A DNA stretch of 64,000 nucleotides, taken from contig CANTEW010000004.1 of the NCBI GenBank assembly GCA_947652925.1, positions 34,028 to 98,027 of the forward strand, given 5' to 3'. This DNA is from an uncultured Lachnospiraceae bacterium (GTDB lineage Bacteria > Bacillota > Clostridia > Lachnospirales > Lachnospiraceae). Below the pieces are notes generated by a model. It did no database searches. It saw nothing but the letters and a program-made list of their open reading frames with translations, and had not been told where the DNA came from. This document shows positions 9,373 through 18,031 of the stretch, piece after piece (the first letter of the stretch is position 1; each line of letters begins with the position of its first letter). A program made the position numbers and the translations under genes.

Positions 9373-11439
9373 ATGTCCGATTTAGTCCGAGAATTTCAAA
9401 AATATAAACACAGTAACATTGCTATATATGGTTTGAGTACAGAGACAAAAAAAGTTTTGGATGAGATTAAAGAAGAGTTTTCTATTGTAGGTTTGTTAGA
9501 TGGATATAAAAACACTGGCATGCTTTACGGTAAACCAATCATTTCGATAGAGAAGGCTATTGAGTATCAGGTAAAACTTATTTTAGTTGTTGCAAGGCCA
9601 GGATCCTGTAGAGCGATAGCAAAACGTATAAAAAAGGTATGTATAGAAAATCAGATTGATCTTTTTGATATTAGAGGACGCAATCTGAGTGTTCAAAAAA
9701 GTGTAGTGTACAATTTTAAAGGGGTCAATGGAATTAAAAAAAATGATCTCTTTCAGGTTATTGGTAAGTATGATGTTGTCAGTATTGATTTATTTGATAC
9801 ATTGATCATGCGGCAGATAGTTTTTTCTTCGGATGTCTTTGAATTGGTTGAATGCAGATTAAAGGAGCAAGGAATTTTTATAAAAGATTTTGCTGCAAAA
9901 CGCCTAGAGGCCGAAAAATATCTGTCAAAGATAACTGCGCCAACACTTAGAGATATTTATGAATATATGATAAGAGTTTATTCTATTGAGGGAATAACAG
10001 TTGATGAGTTAAAAATGTTGGAATGGGAAATAGACCGTGATTTAATCATTCCTAGATGGGATATGTGCAAGCTTATATCAGATATATATTATGGTGGAAA
10101 AGAAGTATATATAGTTTCAGACACATTTTATAGAAAAAGAGAACTTGAAAAAATATTAAAGAAATGGGATATCGTTTTTTTTACAGATATATACGCTTCA
10201 TGTGAATATGGCATGAGTAAATCACAGGGGCTTTTTCATAAATTACAAAATAAACTTGCCGGTAAAACATGCGTACATATAGGTGATGATATTTTTGCTG
10301 ATATAGAGTGTGCGGAGAAAAATTTTATACCGGCGTGTCATATATATAGCGGCCTTGATCTATTAGAAATGTTGGGTTACCTGGATTTATGGGATTATAT
10401 AAATGATATATCGAGCAAGATCAAAGTCGGAATGTTTATGTCAAAACTTTTTAATAGTCCTTTCCAGTTTGAAACAGAAGAACGGAAAATTGAAGTAAAA
10501 ACTGCATATGAGATTGGATATCTGTTTTTTGCACCTATCGTTAGGGATTTTCTTATCTGGTTCGATAGGCAAGTTCGGGATAACAACCTACAAAATGTTT
10601 GGTTTTGTGCCAGAGATGGATATCTATTAAAAAAAATATATGATAAATGGAAACATGGTACATCATCGGTTTACTTTTTGACATCACGTACAGCGGCAAT
10701 CTGCGCGGGTGTAGAGACGGAAGAGGATCTTCGTCATATTGAAAAAATGAGATTTAGTGGGACTATACAAGAACATTTAGAAAAACGTTTTGGTCTTTCG
10801 ATTGAAAAAAAGAAAGGAGGAGATTTTTCTTCAGATACTTTGTTGGACTATTCAGTGGAGATATTAGATAAGACCACTGTAGATAGGGAAAATTATAAGA
10901 AATATATTCAACAGCTGAATATTAGGAAAGGAGATATTGCCTTTTTTGATTTCGTTGCAAAAGGAACGAGCCAGATGTATATCCAACGTTTGGTCACAAA
11001 TCATTTGACAGGTTTATATTTTTTGCGATTAGGAAAGGAGGATAAAGAAAGTGAGGGATTGGATATCTTATCTTTTTATAGTAATGAGGAGATAGATGAT
11101 AATGGCATTTATGATGATTATTATATATTGGAAACTGTATTGACATCTTTTATGCCTTCTGTTAAGGGATTTGACGGACAAGGGAGGGTACATTATGAAG
11201 AAGAGACAAGAGATGAGGGGAGTTTAGCATGTATTTTGTCTGTCCAAAATGGTATATTTGATTATTTTATGGAATATCTAAAAATCTGTCCAGATATGGA
11301 TGAGGGAATAGATAAAGGATTGGATGAGCTGTTTTTGAAATTGATACATAAAACTGCTATTGTTGATAAAGATTTTTTGAATCTAATGGTCGAGGATCCT
11401 TTTTTTAATCGGGAAACTCATATGACAGAGTTATTATAA
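9373..11439 (+). CDS. Large HAD-superfamily hydrolase-like protein with N-terminal Rossmann-like module
   Basis: The 688-residue protein starts at ATG 9373 behind GGAGATAGAG. Residues 10-110 are the shared module (IAIYGLSTETKK, GLLDGYKNTGMLYG, PIISIEKAIE). From residue 135 a HAD phosphohydrolase domain is readable with all four motifs: SIDLFDTLIM (nucleophile motif), VSDTFY (motif II), a lysine in GMSKSQG (motif III) and HIGDDIFADIE (motif IV). It resembles the large HAD-type predicted hydrolases of polysaccharide loci (COG5610-like). The C-terminal 300 residues are not assignable by eye; they contain WFCARDGYLLKKIYDKW and LTSRTA, often seen in these long forms. It is the last gene of the AT-rich island. 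It may dephosphorylate a sugar phosphate or a glycan-linked phosphate. Confidence 0.75.
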   Translation: MSDLVREFQKYKHSNIAIYGLSTETKKVLDEIKEEFSIVGLLDGYKNTGMLYGKPIISIEKAIEYQVKLILVVARPGSCRAIAKRIKKVCIENQIDLFDIRGRNLSVQKSVVYNFKGVNGIKKNDLFQVIGKYDVVSIDLFDTLIMRQIVFSSDVFELVECRLKEQGIFIKDFAAKRLEAEKYLSKITAPTLRDIYEYMIRVYSIEGITVDELKMLEWEIDRDLIIPRWDMCKLISDIYYGGKEVYIVSDTFYRKRELEKILKKWDIVFFTDIYASCEYGMSKSQGLFHKLQNKLAGKTCVHIGDDIFADIECAEKNFIPACHIYSGLDLLEMLGYLDLWDYINDISSKIKVGMFMSKLFNSPFQFETEERKIEVKTAYEIGYLFFAPIVRDFLIWFDRQVRDNNLQNVWFCARDGYLLKKIYDKWKHGTSSVYFLTSRTAAICAGVETEEDLRHIEKMRFSGTIQEHLEKRFGLSIEKKKGGDFSSDTLLDYSVEILDKTTVDRENYKKYIQQLNIRKGDIAFFDFVAKGTSQMYIQRLVTNHLTGLYFLRLGKEDKESEGLDILSFYSNEEIDDNGIYDDYYILETVLTSFMPSVKGFDGQGRVHYEEETRDEGSLACILSVQNGIFDYFMEYLKICPDMDEGIDKGLDELFLKLIHKTAIVDKDFLNLMVEDPFFNRETHMTELL

Positions 11440-11559
11440 TAAACAATAAATGAGCAAATATTGAAATGTGTATAAACTACCTGATAATCTTAGGATATTC
11501 TCAAGTGACACAACATTTTTTATTAGCCGGTGCAGATTACTAAGCAGTTCTGTTTTAAC

Positions 11560-12735
11560 TAGATTTTGAAAACACAGGTATCCTTTCTCAGAAGCACAGT
11601 ATTTCCCGAATGTATACAGTACATGTAATGGACTATGATATGATTAGCTGGTACCGCTGGATTTTCTGTGTGGTCGTTCCGACATTGATAGATAATAAAT
11701 ATCCTCAATGCTTTTGGATTTCTGAAATCTTCTTCTGGATAATTGAGGATAACTGCAACATTTGGAATATCATTGAGTTTTCTCTTCACGTTGGTACACA
11801 TAAAACTTATGGCTATTACCGACCACGAGGCTGGCCTTTCGCTTTATTGTCTTTATAAGGGGGTTAAACCCCTTGCCTTAAGGTCAACCCTATAGCTTCA
11901 GGTTTACAAATAAATATTTCACGAAAGTTGCAGATGGGATATAAAGAACTGAACAAACAATTTTTGGGACGGCATATGTGGGTGAGAAGATATTTTGTGA
12001 CAAGTAACGGAAATGTAACAGATGATGTGATAAAAGAGTATATCAAAACCAAGATCTGCAAGAAAAGAACAACTCCGGTAACTTCGAGATAGGATAAAAT
12101 ACACGTACAAGGGATAACTTTGAATGGAGACAACTTTAGGCTATTTCAGCAGCTCACCGAACCTATCGGTTTTAGTCGGTAATGGTTCAGTTTCCTCAGA
12201 TGAAGGGGCGCACTTACTGGCTTTTTAATGGGTCCTGCCCGGATAGATGTTCCGATTCGTCTTTAGTGTTCCGATTGTGTAAAAACCTTTCTGGATAAAG
12301 CTGTCTACAACTTTTTATAGAAGTATTCCAGATGTCACAAAGAAAATAGGATACGATTGGTGCTGTAGCAAGTTAGTCTGTAATTTCCTGGACAATTTGG
12401 ATTTTCGACTTCAATTTATCATACAGAATGATAGCGTAATTCAAAGTGATTCCGTTACAGGAAAGTATAGCAGTAACAGTCTGATGCCCGTGAGTTTTGC
12501 AGCTTTTAAGTTGGATTTTTTAAAGTGTCCTGAAGAGCAGTGCCAATGATAAGAACTTATTTTAGAGAGTATTTGAAAAATACCAGATATTCGTCAATAT
12601 GCTGAAAATAGGTAAAAATAATACCTTGAAATGTTTGCTTTTCTACGTTTCAATACCTGATTTCCTGTACTTCCCGGCATAATTTGTGACTATTTTCATC
12701 TGATTATGTGCATACTTTAACTTTCAAACACGTTC
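11560..12735 (-). mobile_element. Decayed IS4-type DDE transposase remnant
   Basis: No intact frame exists, but the minus strand yields ordered transposase fragments in shifting frames: AIILYDKLKSKIQIVQEIT near 12400-12450 (cf. the DDxLYDRxRSKKVELLA block), then DSFIQKGFYTIGTLKTNR near 12245-12300 (cf. DSWY..KGFHxIGALKTNR), then YPEEDFRNPKALRIFI near 11690-11740 and VGTTTQKIQRY in another frame (the region before the YxxRWxIE motif). This order matches DDE transposases of the IS4/IS701 kind. The frames are broken by many stops. A plus-strand IS200-like fragment lies in the middle. Family name is by remembered motifs. Confidence 0.55.
11857..12092 (+). mobile_element. IS200/IS605-like TnpA C-terminal fragment
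   Basis: The plus-strand frame ending with TAG at 12090-12092 encodes RKLQMGYKELNKQF then GRHMWVRRYFVTSNGN and VTDDVIKEYI, which is the C-terminal part of IS200-type Y1 transposases (cf. WGRHLWARGYFV..SGNVTDE.I.EYI). The catalytic HUH and tyrosine region upstream is missing. An 18-bp palindrome AAGGGGGTTAAACCCCTT at 11857-11874 lies just upstream and resembles the subterminal hairpins of this family. The piece sits within the decayed IS4-type remnant and is itself a fragment. Confidence 0.65.
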
Positions 12736-14004
12736 TAATGTATTGACAGATTAACTTCTATAATGAAAGGTGGTATCATTTGATCACTATATAAAAGAGG
12801 AGAAAAATGGGATACCAAGTACAATATAAAGTATCACTTGACCAGGATGAAGGATTAAAACTGGAGGCCATGAGTAAAGACAACCAACTTTCTGCGCGTA
12901 TCTTAAAACGTATCTCATCCTCTTTGCTCTGGATAAAAGGGCAGATACTGGACTGGACTATAAACAGATCGCATCCTCATTGGATGCAACAGCCGCGACC
13001 GTTGCGAGAGTCGCAAAAGACTATGCTACCAATGGGTTAGACTATACTGTATCCTATCATTATAACCCTGCATCACGCAGAAGGGCAAAAGTGAATGGAG
13101 AACTGGAAGCCTATGTGATACAGCTCGCATGCGGGAAAGCCCCGGAAGGCTATGTAGACTGGACGCTGGAACTCCTGACCCGTGGAGCTAATAAAAAAGG
13201 TGTCGCAGAGCCTGTCTCTAAAGAAACAATCTGTGTCATGTTTAAAAAAATGGACTCAAACCTCGGAAAGATGAGTATTGGTGCATCCCCCCCCTAAAGA
13301 GAACGCTGCATTCGTAGCCTGTATGGAAGATATCCTGCATATATACTCACTGCCCTCTGCCCCCGAGGTCCCTGTCATCTGTATGGATGAAAGACCATAT
13401 CAGCTGATCGGTGAGGCAAGAGAGCCATTGGCGGCAAGACCTGGTGATATCAAAAAACTGGATGCGGAGTATAAACGCTGTGGGACTTGTAGCATCTTTG
13501 TGTCCACAGAAGCCCTCGCTGGATGGCGCCACGTCAGTGTACGGGAACGCCGGACAAAGCTGGACTGGGCAATGGAGATAAGATATATATATATTGACAG
13601 AAGTATATCCTGATAAGGAAAAGATCATCCTTGTGATGGATAACCTGAACACCCATACAAAAGCCTCCCTATACCAGGCATTCCCCGCCGCAGGAGCGGC
13701 GGCACTGGCAAACCGCTTGGAGATCCACTATACCCCTAAGCATGGGAGCTGGCTGAACATAGCTGAGATAGAGCTGAACGCGATGACACACCAGTGCCTG
13801 GACCGGAGGATAGATGATATCGATATCCTGCGCCGGGAGCTGTCCATATGGGAGAGTGAACGCAACGAAAAATGTAAGTCGGTTGACTGGCAGTTTACCG
13901 CAGAAGATGCACGTATCAGACTGAGATCATTATATCTAAAGATCATTTTTTGATCATATGATTAATAGGATTGTCGTTATAGAAGTCAGCTTGTCGATAC
14001 ACTA
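12736..14004 (+). mobile_element. IS630-family insertion sequence with 28-bp inverted repeats and TA flanks
   Basis: Imperfect terminal inverted repeats are visible at 12739-12766 and 13974-14001 (22 of 28 positions match; inner core ACTTCTATAA identical). One base outside each repeat lies a TA dinucleotide (12736-12737 and 14003-14004), as expected for IS630/Tc1-type TA target duplication. The element encloses one transposase gene in three or four frame pieces. The right end stops 25 bp before the ATG of the AAA ATPase gene. Confidence 0.8.
12807..13953 (+). pseudogene. IS630 transposase, broken by three frameshifts
   Basis: Four consecutive pieces add up to one IS630-family transposase. 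The first begins at ATG 12807; it shifts near 12915 into a frame reading LDYKQIASSLDATAATVARV; the second shift is at the C8 tract 13287-13294; the third is at the TA repeat near 13583-13592. The DDE residues are still readable: the first D in VICMDERPYQ, the second in [11 protein letters not shown], and the E in [15 protein letters not shown]. The helix-turn-helix region is at the N terminus. As it stands no full-length transposase can be made without recoding. Two of the breaks lie in simple repeats, so slippage or sequencing error is possible for these. Confidence 0.8.
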
Positions 14005-14025
14005 GTAGATGAAAGAAATATACAT

Positions 14026-15594
14026 ATGATCATAAAAGAACTACACGTAAAAAATTTTGGAAAATTACAAGACACAAGAGTACCGTTCACAGAAGGGCTG
14101 AATCTCATATATGGAGCGAATGAGAGCGGTAAGACCACGCTCCACACGTTTTTAAAATGCATGTTGTTCGGTATCCGTCGTTCTCGTGGGCGGGCGGCGG
14201 CAAAAGATGTCTACAGTCGCTATGAACCATGGGAATACGGGCATTATTATGCGGGTTCTATGCGTTTTATGAGTGGAGGAAAGGAATTTTACCTCGACAG
14301 GAATTTTCAAAAAGATAATGTGCGTGCGGAACTTTTCTGTGTGACGGACGGGGAGAGATTGTCAGTGAAGCATGGGGATCTCTCTATGCTCCTGGGAAAT
14401 ATAAGTGAGATCGTTTATGACAATACCATATCTGTCGGACAGACGAAGGGTGTCACAGATCAAGATCTTGCCTTGGAGCTTAAGAATTACATGGCAAATT
14501 ATCAGGGGACCGGAGATAGTGATCTGGATCTGGAGAAGGCTATACAGATCTTAAAGAGTCAGAAAAAAGCTTTTCAGGGTGAGTTAAAGCTCAAACGGTC
14601 GCGTGAAGATTCGAAAAAAAACGAAACAACTTCCAAAGTACTCTATTTGAGGGAAGAGATAAAAGAATTGGAGAAGAGGCTCCAGGTGGGGGAACATCAG
14701 CTTGCGCAGCTGGAACGGCAAAAGGAGGCTTTGCTGAAAGATCCCAGCGTGCTGGAAAAAATAAAAGAACAAGTATCCAAACGGAGGAGGCTGGATATTT
14801 TATCAGCAATCCTGGCTGTGTTTCTGATCTTGGCTGTTGTTTTATTGCCAGGGATATATAAAACAGGGGTTTTGCCTGCGGGTATATTGCTCCTAGGTGT
14901 CTATTGCCTCAACCGCAGGAAGATGAAGAAAAAGATATCGGCGATCCAGGGCGGCTTGCAGGGTGACCGGGAGGCACTGACACGCCAGACTGATCGGGTG
15001 AAAGGACGGGTACATACCCAGCAGGAGGATCTTAAGGAAAAACGGCTGAGCCAGGAGGCATTGCTCCAGAGATTGCACGATCATGGCCAGGAAGTGAGCG
15101 GGAATGTCTTGCGTGGAAAGGATCCCATCGAAGAAGAGATCGAAGGGATCGAGATGGCGATGGATGCGATAGGAGTGATCACGAAACGTTTGCAGAATGA
15201 GATTGGGGGCCAGATCCGTGACCGGACTTCAGAAATATTGGCGGAACTTACCGGGGGGAAGTATCATCGGGTGGTGATCGATAAGGATCTGCAGATGGGT
15301 GTCAGTACGCGGGAGCGATATATCCCGGTGGAGCAATTGAGCAGGGGCACGATGGAACAGGTGTATTTTGCCCTGCGCATGGCAGTGGGGGATGTCCTGT
15401 GCGGCCAGGAACCTATGCCAGTGGTACTGGATGATGTTTTTGCCATGTATGATGAAGAACGGCTGATGGAGACTCTGCAGTGGCTGATCCAGCATAAGGA
15501 GCAGATCTTGCTCTTTACCTGCCATAAAAGAGAGGGAGAGATACTCAATGCGTATGGGATGCCTTTTCACCGGGTGGCGGTGTTCGATCCGTGA
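14026..15594 (+). CDS. YhaN-like AAA/SMC-type ATPase with central membrane hairpin
   Basis: The 522-residue protein has the layout of SMC-like ATPases. The N-terminal Walker A is GANESGKTTL at residues 30-39. A coiled-coil stretch runs from about 175 to 245. Two hydrophobic segments (LAVFLILAVVLLPGIY and AGILLLGVYCLN, about 14800-14915) form a membrane hairpin, then a second coil follows. The C-terminal half has an ABC-like signature LSRGTMEQVYFALRMA and Walker B PVVLDDVFAMYD. YhaN-like ATPases usually pair with a SbcD-like metallophosphatase gene upstream; here that place is taken by the IS630 element. The start ATG has only a weak site (GAAAG). It likely acts in DNA metabolism at the membrane, but this is inferred from the family. 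Confidence 0.75.
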   Translation: MIIKELHVKNFGKLQDTRVPFTEGLNLIYGANESGKTTLHTFLKCMLFGIRRSRGRAAAKDVYSRYEPWEYGHYYAGSMRFMSGGKEFYLDRNFQKDNVRAELFCVTDGERLSVKHGDLSMLLGNISEIVYDNTISVGQTKGVTDQDLALELKNYMANYQGTGDSDLDLEKAIQILKSQKKAFQGELKLKRSREDSKKNETTSKVLYLREEIKELEKRLQVGEHQLAQLERQKEALLKDPSVLEKIKEQVSKRRRLDILSAILAVFLILAVVLLPGIYKTGVLPAGILLLGVYCLNRRKMKKKISAIQGGLQGDREALTRQTDRVKGRVHTQQEDLKEKRLSQEALLQRLHDHGQEVSGNVLRGKDPIEEEIEGIEMAMDAIGVITKRLQNEIGGQIRDRTSEILAELTGGKYHRVVIDKDLQMGVSTRERYIPVEQLSRGTMEQVYFALRMAVGDVLCGQEPMPVVLDDVFAMYDEERLMETLQWLIQHKEQILLFTCHKREGEILNAYGMPFHRVAVFDP

Positions 15595-15628
15595 ATTTTA
15601 TCCATCGCAGAGCATATACTGAACATAT

Positions 15629-15801
15629 GCTATAGAGTACTCCCGGAAAGTCCCCTGCACCCATCTTTCAGGCCGATCTTCCGCCAGCCGCCCTAAATTT
15701 GATCGACGTACACACTGTGTACGCCTTATAAATTTGTGCATATCTGAAAAAAATCTGCGCAGGGATCTGGGTACAAAGACTTTCTGAGAGTACTCGCTAT
15801 A
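15629..15801. repeat. MITE-like 161-bp inverted-repeat element with 6-bp flanking direct repeats
   Basis: Bases 15635-15795 form an imperfect palindrome centred exactly on 15715. The ends are GAGTACTCCCGGAAAGTC (left) and its near-complement GAGTACTCTCAGAAAGTC read from the right (16 of 18). The centre is the perfect GTACACACTGTGTAC (15708-15722), flanked symmetrically by AAATTT on both sides. The hexamer GCTATA occurs immediately outside both ends (15629-15634 and 15796-15801), as expected for a target-site duplication. It holds no gene and lies directly before the subtilase. Confidence 0.75.
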
Positions 15802-15811
15802 AAGAAAAGGG

Positions 15812-17554
15812 GTGTCCGTCATAGAAAATCAGAAAACTGATGATCTGTTGAATCTGGCCGTGGATGCTACGGCTGAAGAGAGGGAGAGATCCCTGGAATT
15901 GGATGTGGGTTATGAGCCGCAGACCCGCATGTGGGATGTGATAATAAAGTATTCAGGCGATCTTTCAACTTTAGATATGGAAAGGGTAACAGTCGTTCCG
16001 TTGCTCAATGGATATGCAGTCGCTACTGTTCCGCAGGATCTTCTGGATGCATTCATCGATCTGCCGTTTATTGAATATGTAGAAAAACCAAAGAGGCTGT
16101 CCTTTGCCGTAAATCAGGCAAGGGCAGCCTCTTGTATCACTCCGGTCCAGATCCCGCCATGGGAGCTGGATGGACAGGGGGTCCTTGTGGGGATCGTAGA
16201 TTCAGGTATTGATTATCGTCATCCGGATTTTATCAAGGAGGATGGTACGACGCGCATCCTGCGCCTCTGGGATCAGAGTGTGGAGGGGGATCCCCCCCAA
16301 GGCTATGCTCTGGGCAGCGAATATGTGTCTGGGCAGATAGATCAGGCATTGAAAGCGTCAACGCAGCAGGAAGCCTACAAGATCGTGCCCAGCAGAGACA
16401 GTAGCGGCCACGGAACGGCAGTCGCGGGGATCGCAGCAGGAAACGGCAGGACCTCGGATGGGATCTATCGAGGTGTGGCGGCGGAGAGTTCTCTTCTGGT
16501 AGTAAAATTGGGTGACCCCAGAAAAGATTCATTTCCCAGGACGACAGAGCTTATCCAGGGTGTAGATTACGTGATCCGTCAGGCTGTGTCTATGGGGATG
16601 CCATTGGCTTTGAACCTGAGTTTTGGAAATAATTATGGTTCACACAGGGGGGATACTTTACTGGAGACATATCTCAACAGTGTGGCTAACTTGGGGAAAA
16701 ATTCTATCTGTGTGGGTATGGGAAATAACGGGGCAGATGGCCTGCATACTTCCGGACAGCTGGAAATGGGGCGTTCCAGGTTGGTAGAAGTGTCTATAGG
16801 GGAGTATGAGCCGTCTTTGAATATCCAGTTATGGAAAAACTATGCTGATCAGATAAATATTTATCTAACCCATCCAAATGGCAGTACAGTGGGACCTTTA
16901 TATGAAGAGCTTGGTCCGCAGCGTTATCGGCTGGGGGAGACTGAGCTTTTGATCTATTATGGGAAGCCGTCCCCTTATAGTACTTCCCAGGAGATCTATT
17001 TTGACTTTATCTCTCGAGGGAGTTACGTGGATGCGGGGATCTGGACGATCACGCTGGATCCCCGGACGATAGTGGAAGGAGGGTATGATCTGTGGCTGCC
17101 AGGCGGAGGTGTACTCAATCCCGGAACGAGATTTTATTTTCAGACACCAGAGGCTACTCTTACGATACCCTCGGCGGCATCCCGCGTGATCAGCGTGGGG
17201 GCATATAATTCCAGGATACAGGCGTATGCAGAATTCTCAGGAAGGGGTTTTAAAGATGCGGCAAACAGGGTGAAGCCAGATCTGGTGGCGCCGGGTGTCA
17301 ATATCAGGACGACTCAGGTAGGGGGTGGGTATACGACTGTTACGGGGACATCTTTTGCGACACCTTTTGTTACGGGAGGGGCGGCTCTTTTGATGGAATG
17401 GGGGATCGTGAGGGGAAATGATCCTTATTTGTATGGGGAGAAGGTCAAAGCGTATCTCAGACGTGGGGCGAGGCCGCTGCCAGGGTTTGACGCGTATCCC
17501 AATCCGCAGGTGGGGTATGGGGCGCTTTGTGTGAAGGACAGTTTGCCTATCTGA
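15812..17554 (+). CDS. S8 family serine peptidase (CspB-like subtilase)
   Basis: A 580-residue subtilisin-like protease with an intact triad: Asp in VGIVDSGIDYRHPDF (about residue 129), His in SSGHGTAVAGIAAGNG (about 199) and Ser in TGTSFATPFVTGGAAL (about 511). The large insert between His and Ser and the N-terminal start with DDLLNLAVDATAEERE match the clostridial Csp-like subtilases, some of which process the spore cortex hydrolase during germination. There is no signal peptide, so a cytoplasmic or spore-compartment location is likely. GTG 15812 is the family-consistent start, but the purine-rich AAGAAAAGG sits almost against it, and a MITE-like element ends 10 bp upstream. Confidence 0.85.
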   Translation: MSVIENQKTDDLLNLAVDATAEERERSLELDVGYEPQTRMWDVIIKYSGDLSTLDMERVTVVPLLNGYAVATVPQDLLDAFIDLPFIEYVEKPKRLSFAVNQARAASCITPVQIPPWELDGQGVLVGIVDSGIDYRHPDFIKEDGTTRILRLWDQSVEGDPPQGYALGSEYVSGQIDQALKASTQQEAYKIVPSRDSSGHGTAVAGIAAGNGRTSDGIYRGVAAESSLLVVKLGDPRKDSFPRTTELIQGVDYVIRQAVSMGMPLALNLSFGNNYGSHRGDTLLETYLNSVANLGKNSICVGMGNNGADGLHTSGQLEMGRSRLVEVSIGEYEPSLNIQLWKNYADQINIYLTHPNGSTVGPLYEELGPQRYRLGETELLIYYGKPSPYSTSQEIYFDFISRGSYVDAGIWTITLDPRTIVEGGYDLWLPGGGVLNPGTRFYFQTPEATLTIPSAASRVISVGAYNSRIQAYAEFSGRGFKDAANRVKPDLVAPGVNIRTTQVGGGYTTVTGTSFATPFVTGGAALLMEWGIVRGNDPYLYGEKVKAYLRRGARPLPGFDAYPNPQVGYGALCVKDSLPI

Positions 17555-17577
17555 AAGACATTCAACAAATGGTCTAG

Positions 17578-17722
17578 TACTCCATCCGGCCAGAAATCAT
17601 AGTCTGACTCCGTCTGCTCCGCACCATTGCGTTGTTAAAATTTCTAACCGATGCCACCGCATCGCTGTCAAAATTTTGCCTAGCACTGGTGCCAGACCAG
17701 GCAAAGTCAAACACGCTCTAGG
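17578..17722 (+). repeat. Intergenic repeat family, copy A
   Basis: Begins TACTCCATCCGGCCAGA, contains CGCACCATTGCGTT, TTAAAATTTCTA, CCGATGCCACCGCATCGCTG and ends with AACACGCTCTAGG. The same blocks in the same order recur at 33619-33844, and in opposite orientation and degraded form at 51107-51242. It does not encode a protein. Confidence 0.75.
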
Positions 17723-17778
17723 AAAAACTCATGTTGCAAAAAACTACTGGGTCACTACACTGGATCATCCGCAGGTAT

Positions 17779-18012
17779 TTATCCACAGTTTTCCAAAAAG
17801 TTTTACTCTGTGTGCCTAAAACCAGCTGTTTTTACACCAGATACAGCATAAATATGGGATAACACATGGCTAAATTGGGGGGATGATCGTGGATAATGTG
17901 GATAACTTGGTGTATAACTCTATTTTTAGGGGGCTGGGGACTGTTAAAATGTGGATAACTTTTTGGATGGAAAGGGGGTATTTCTACACCCTTTGACAAT
18001 ATCTGTGGATAT
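17779..18012. promoter_or_regulatory. Cluster of DnaA boxes between subtilase and trxB
   Basis: Three perfect DnaA boxes occur within 180 bp: TTATCCACA at 17779-17787 (plus) and TGTGGATAA at 17897-17905 and 17950-17958 (minus orientation). Two single-mismatch boxes accompany them: CGTGGATAA at 17888-17896, adjoining the next box head to tail, and TGTGGATAT at 18004-18012. No dnaA, dnaN or other origin gene is nearby. This suggests a DnaA-binding cluster such as a titration or regulatory locus rather than the main origin. Confidence 0.65.
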
Positions 18013-18031
18013 CTGCCAGATATTGCGGCAG

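Noticed and set aside
11559-11858. Two small overlapping frames of about 80 codons on both strands
   Set aside because: They match pieces of a decayed transposase and not separate genes.
17779-18012. Main chromosomal origin of replication
   Set aside because: No dnaA, dnaN, rpmH or other origin-linked genes lie in the window; only the boxes support it.
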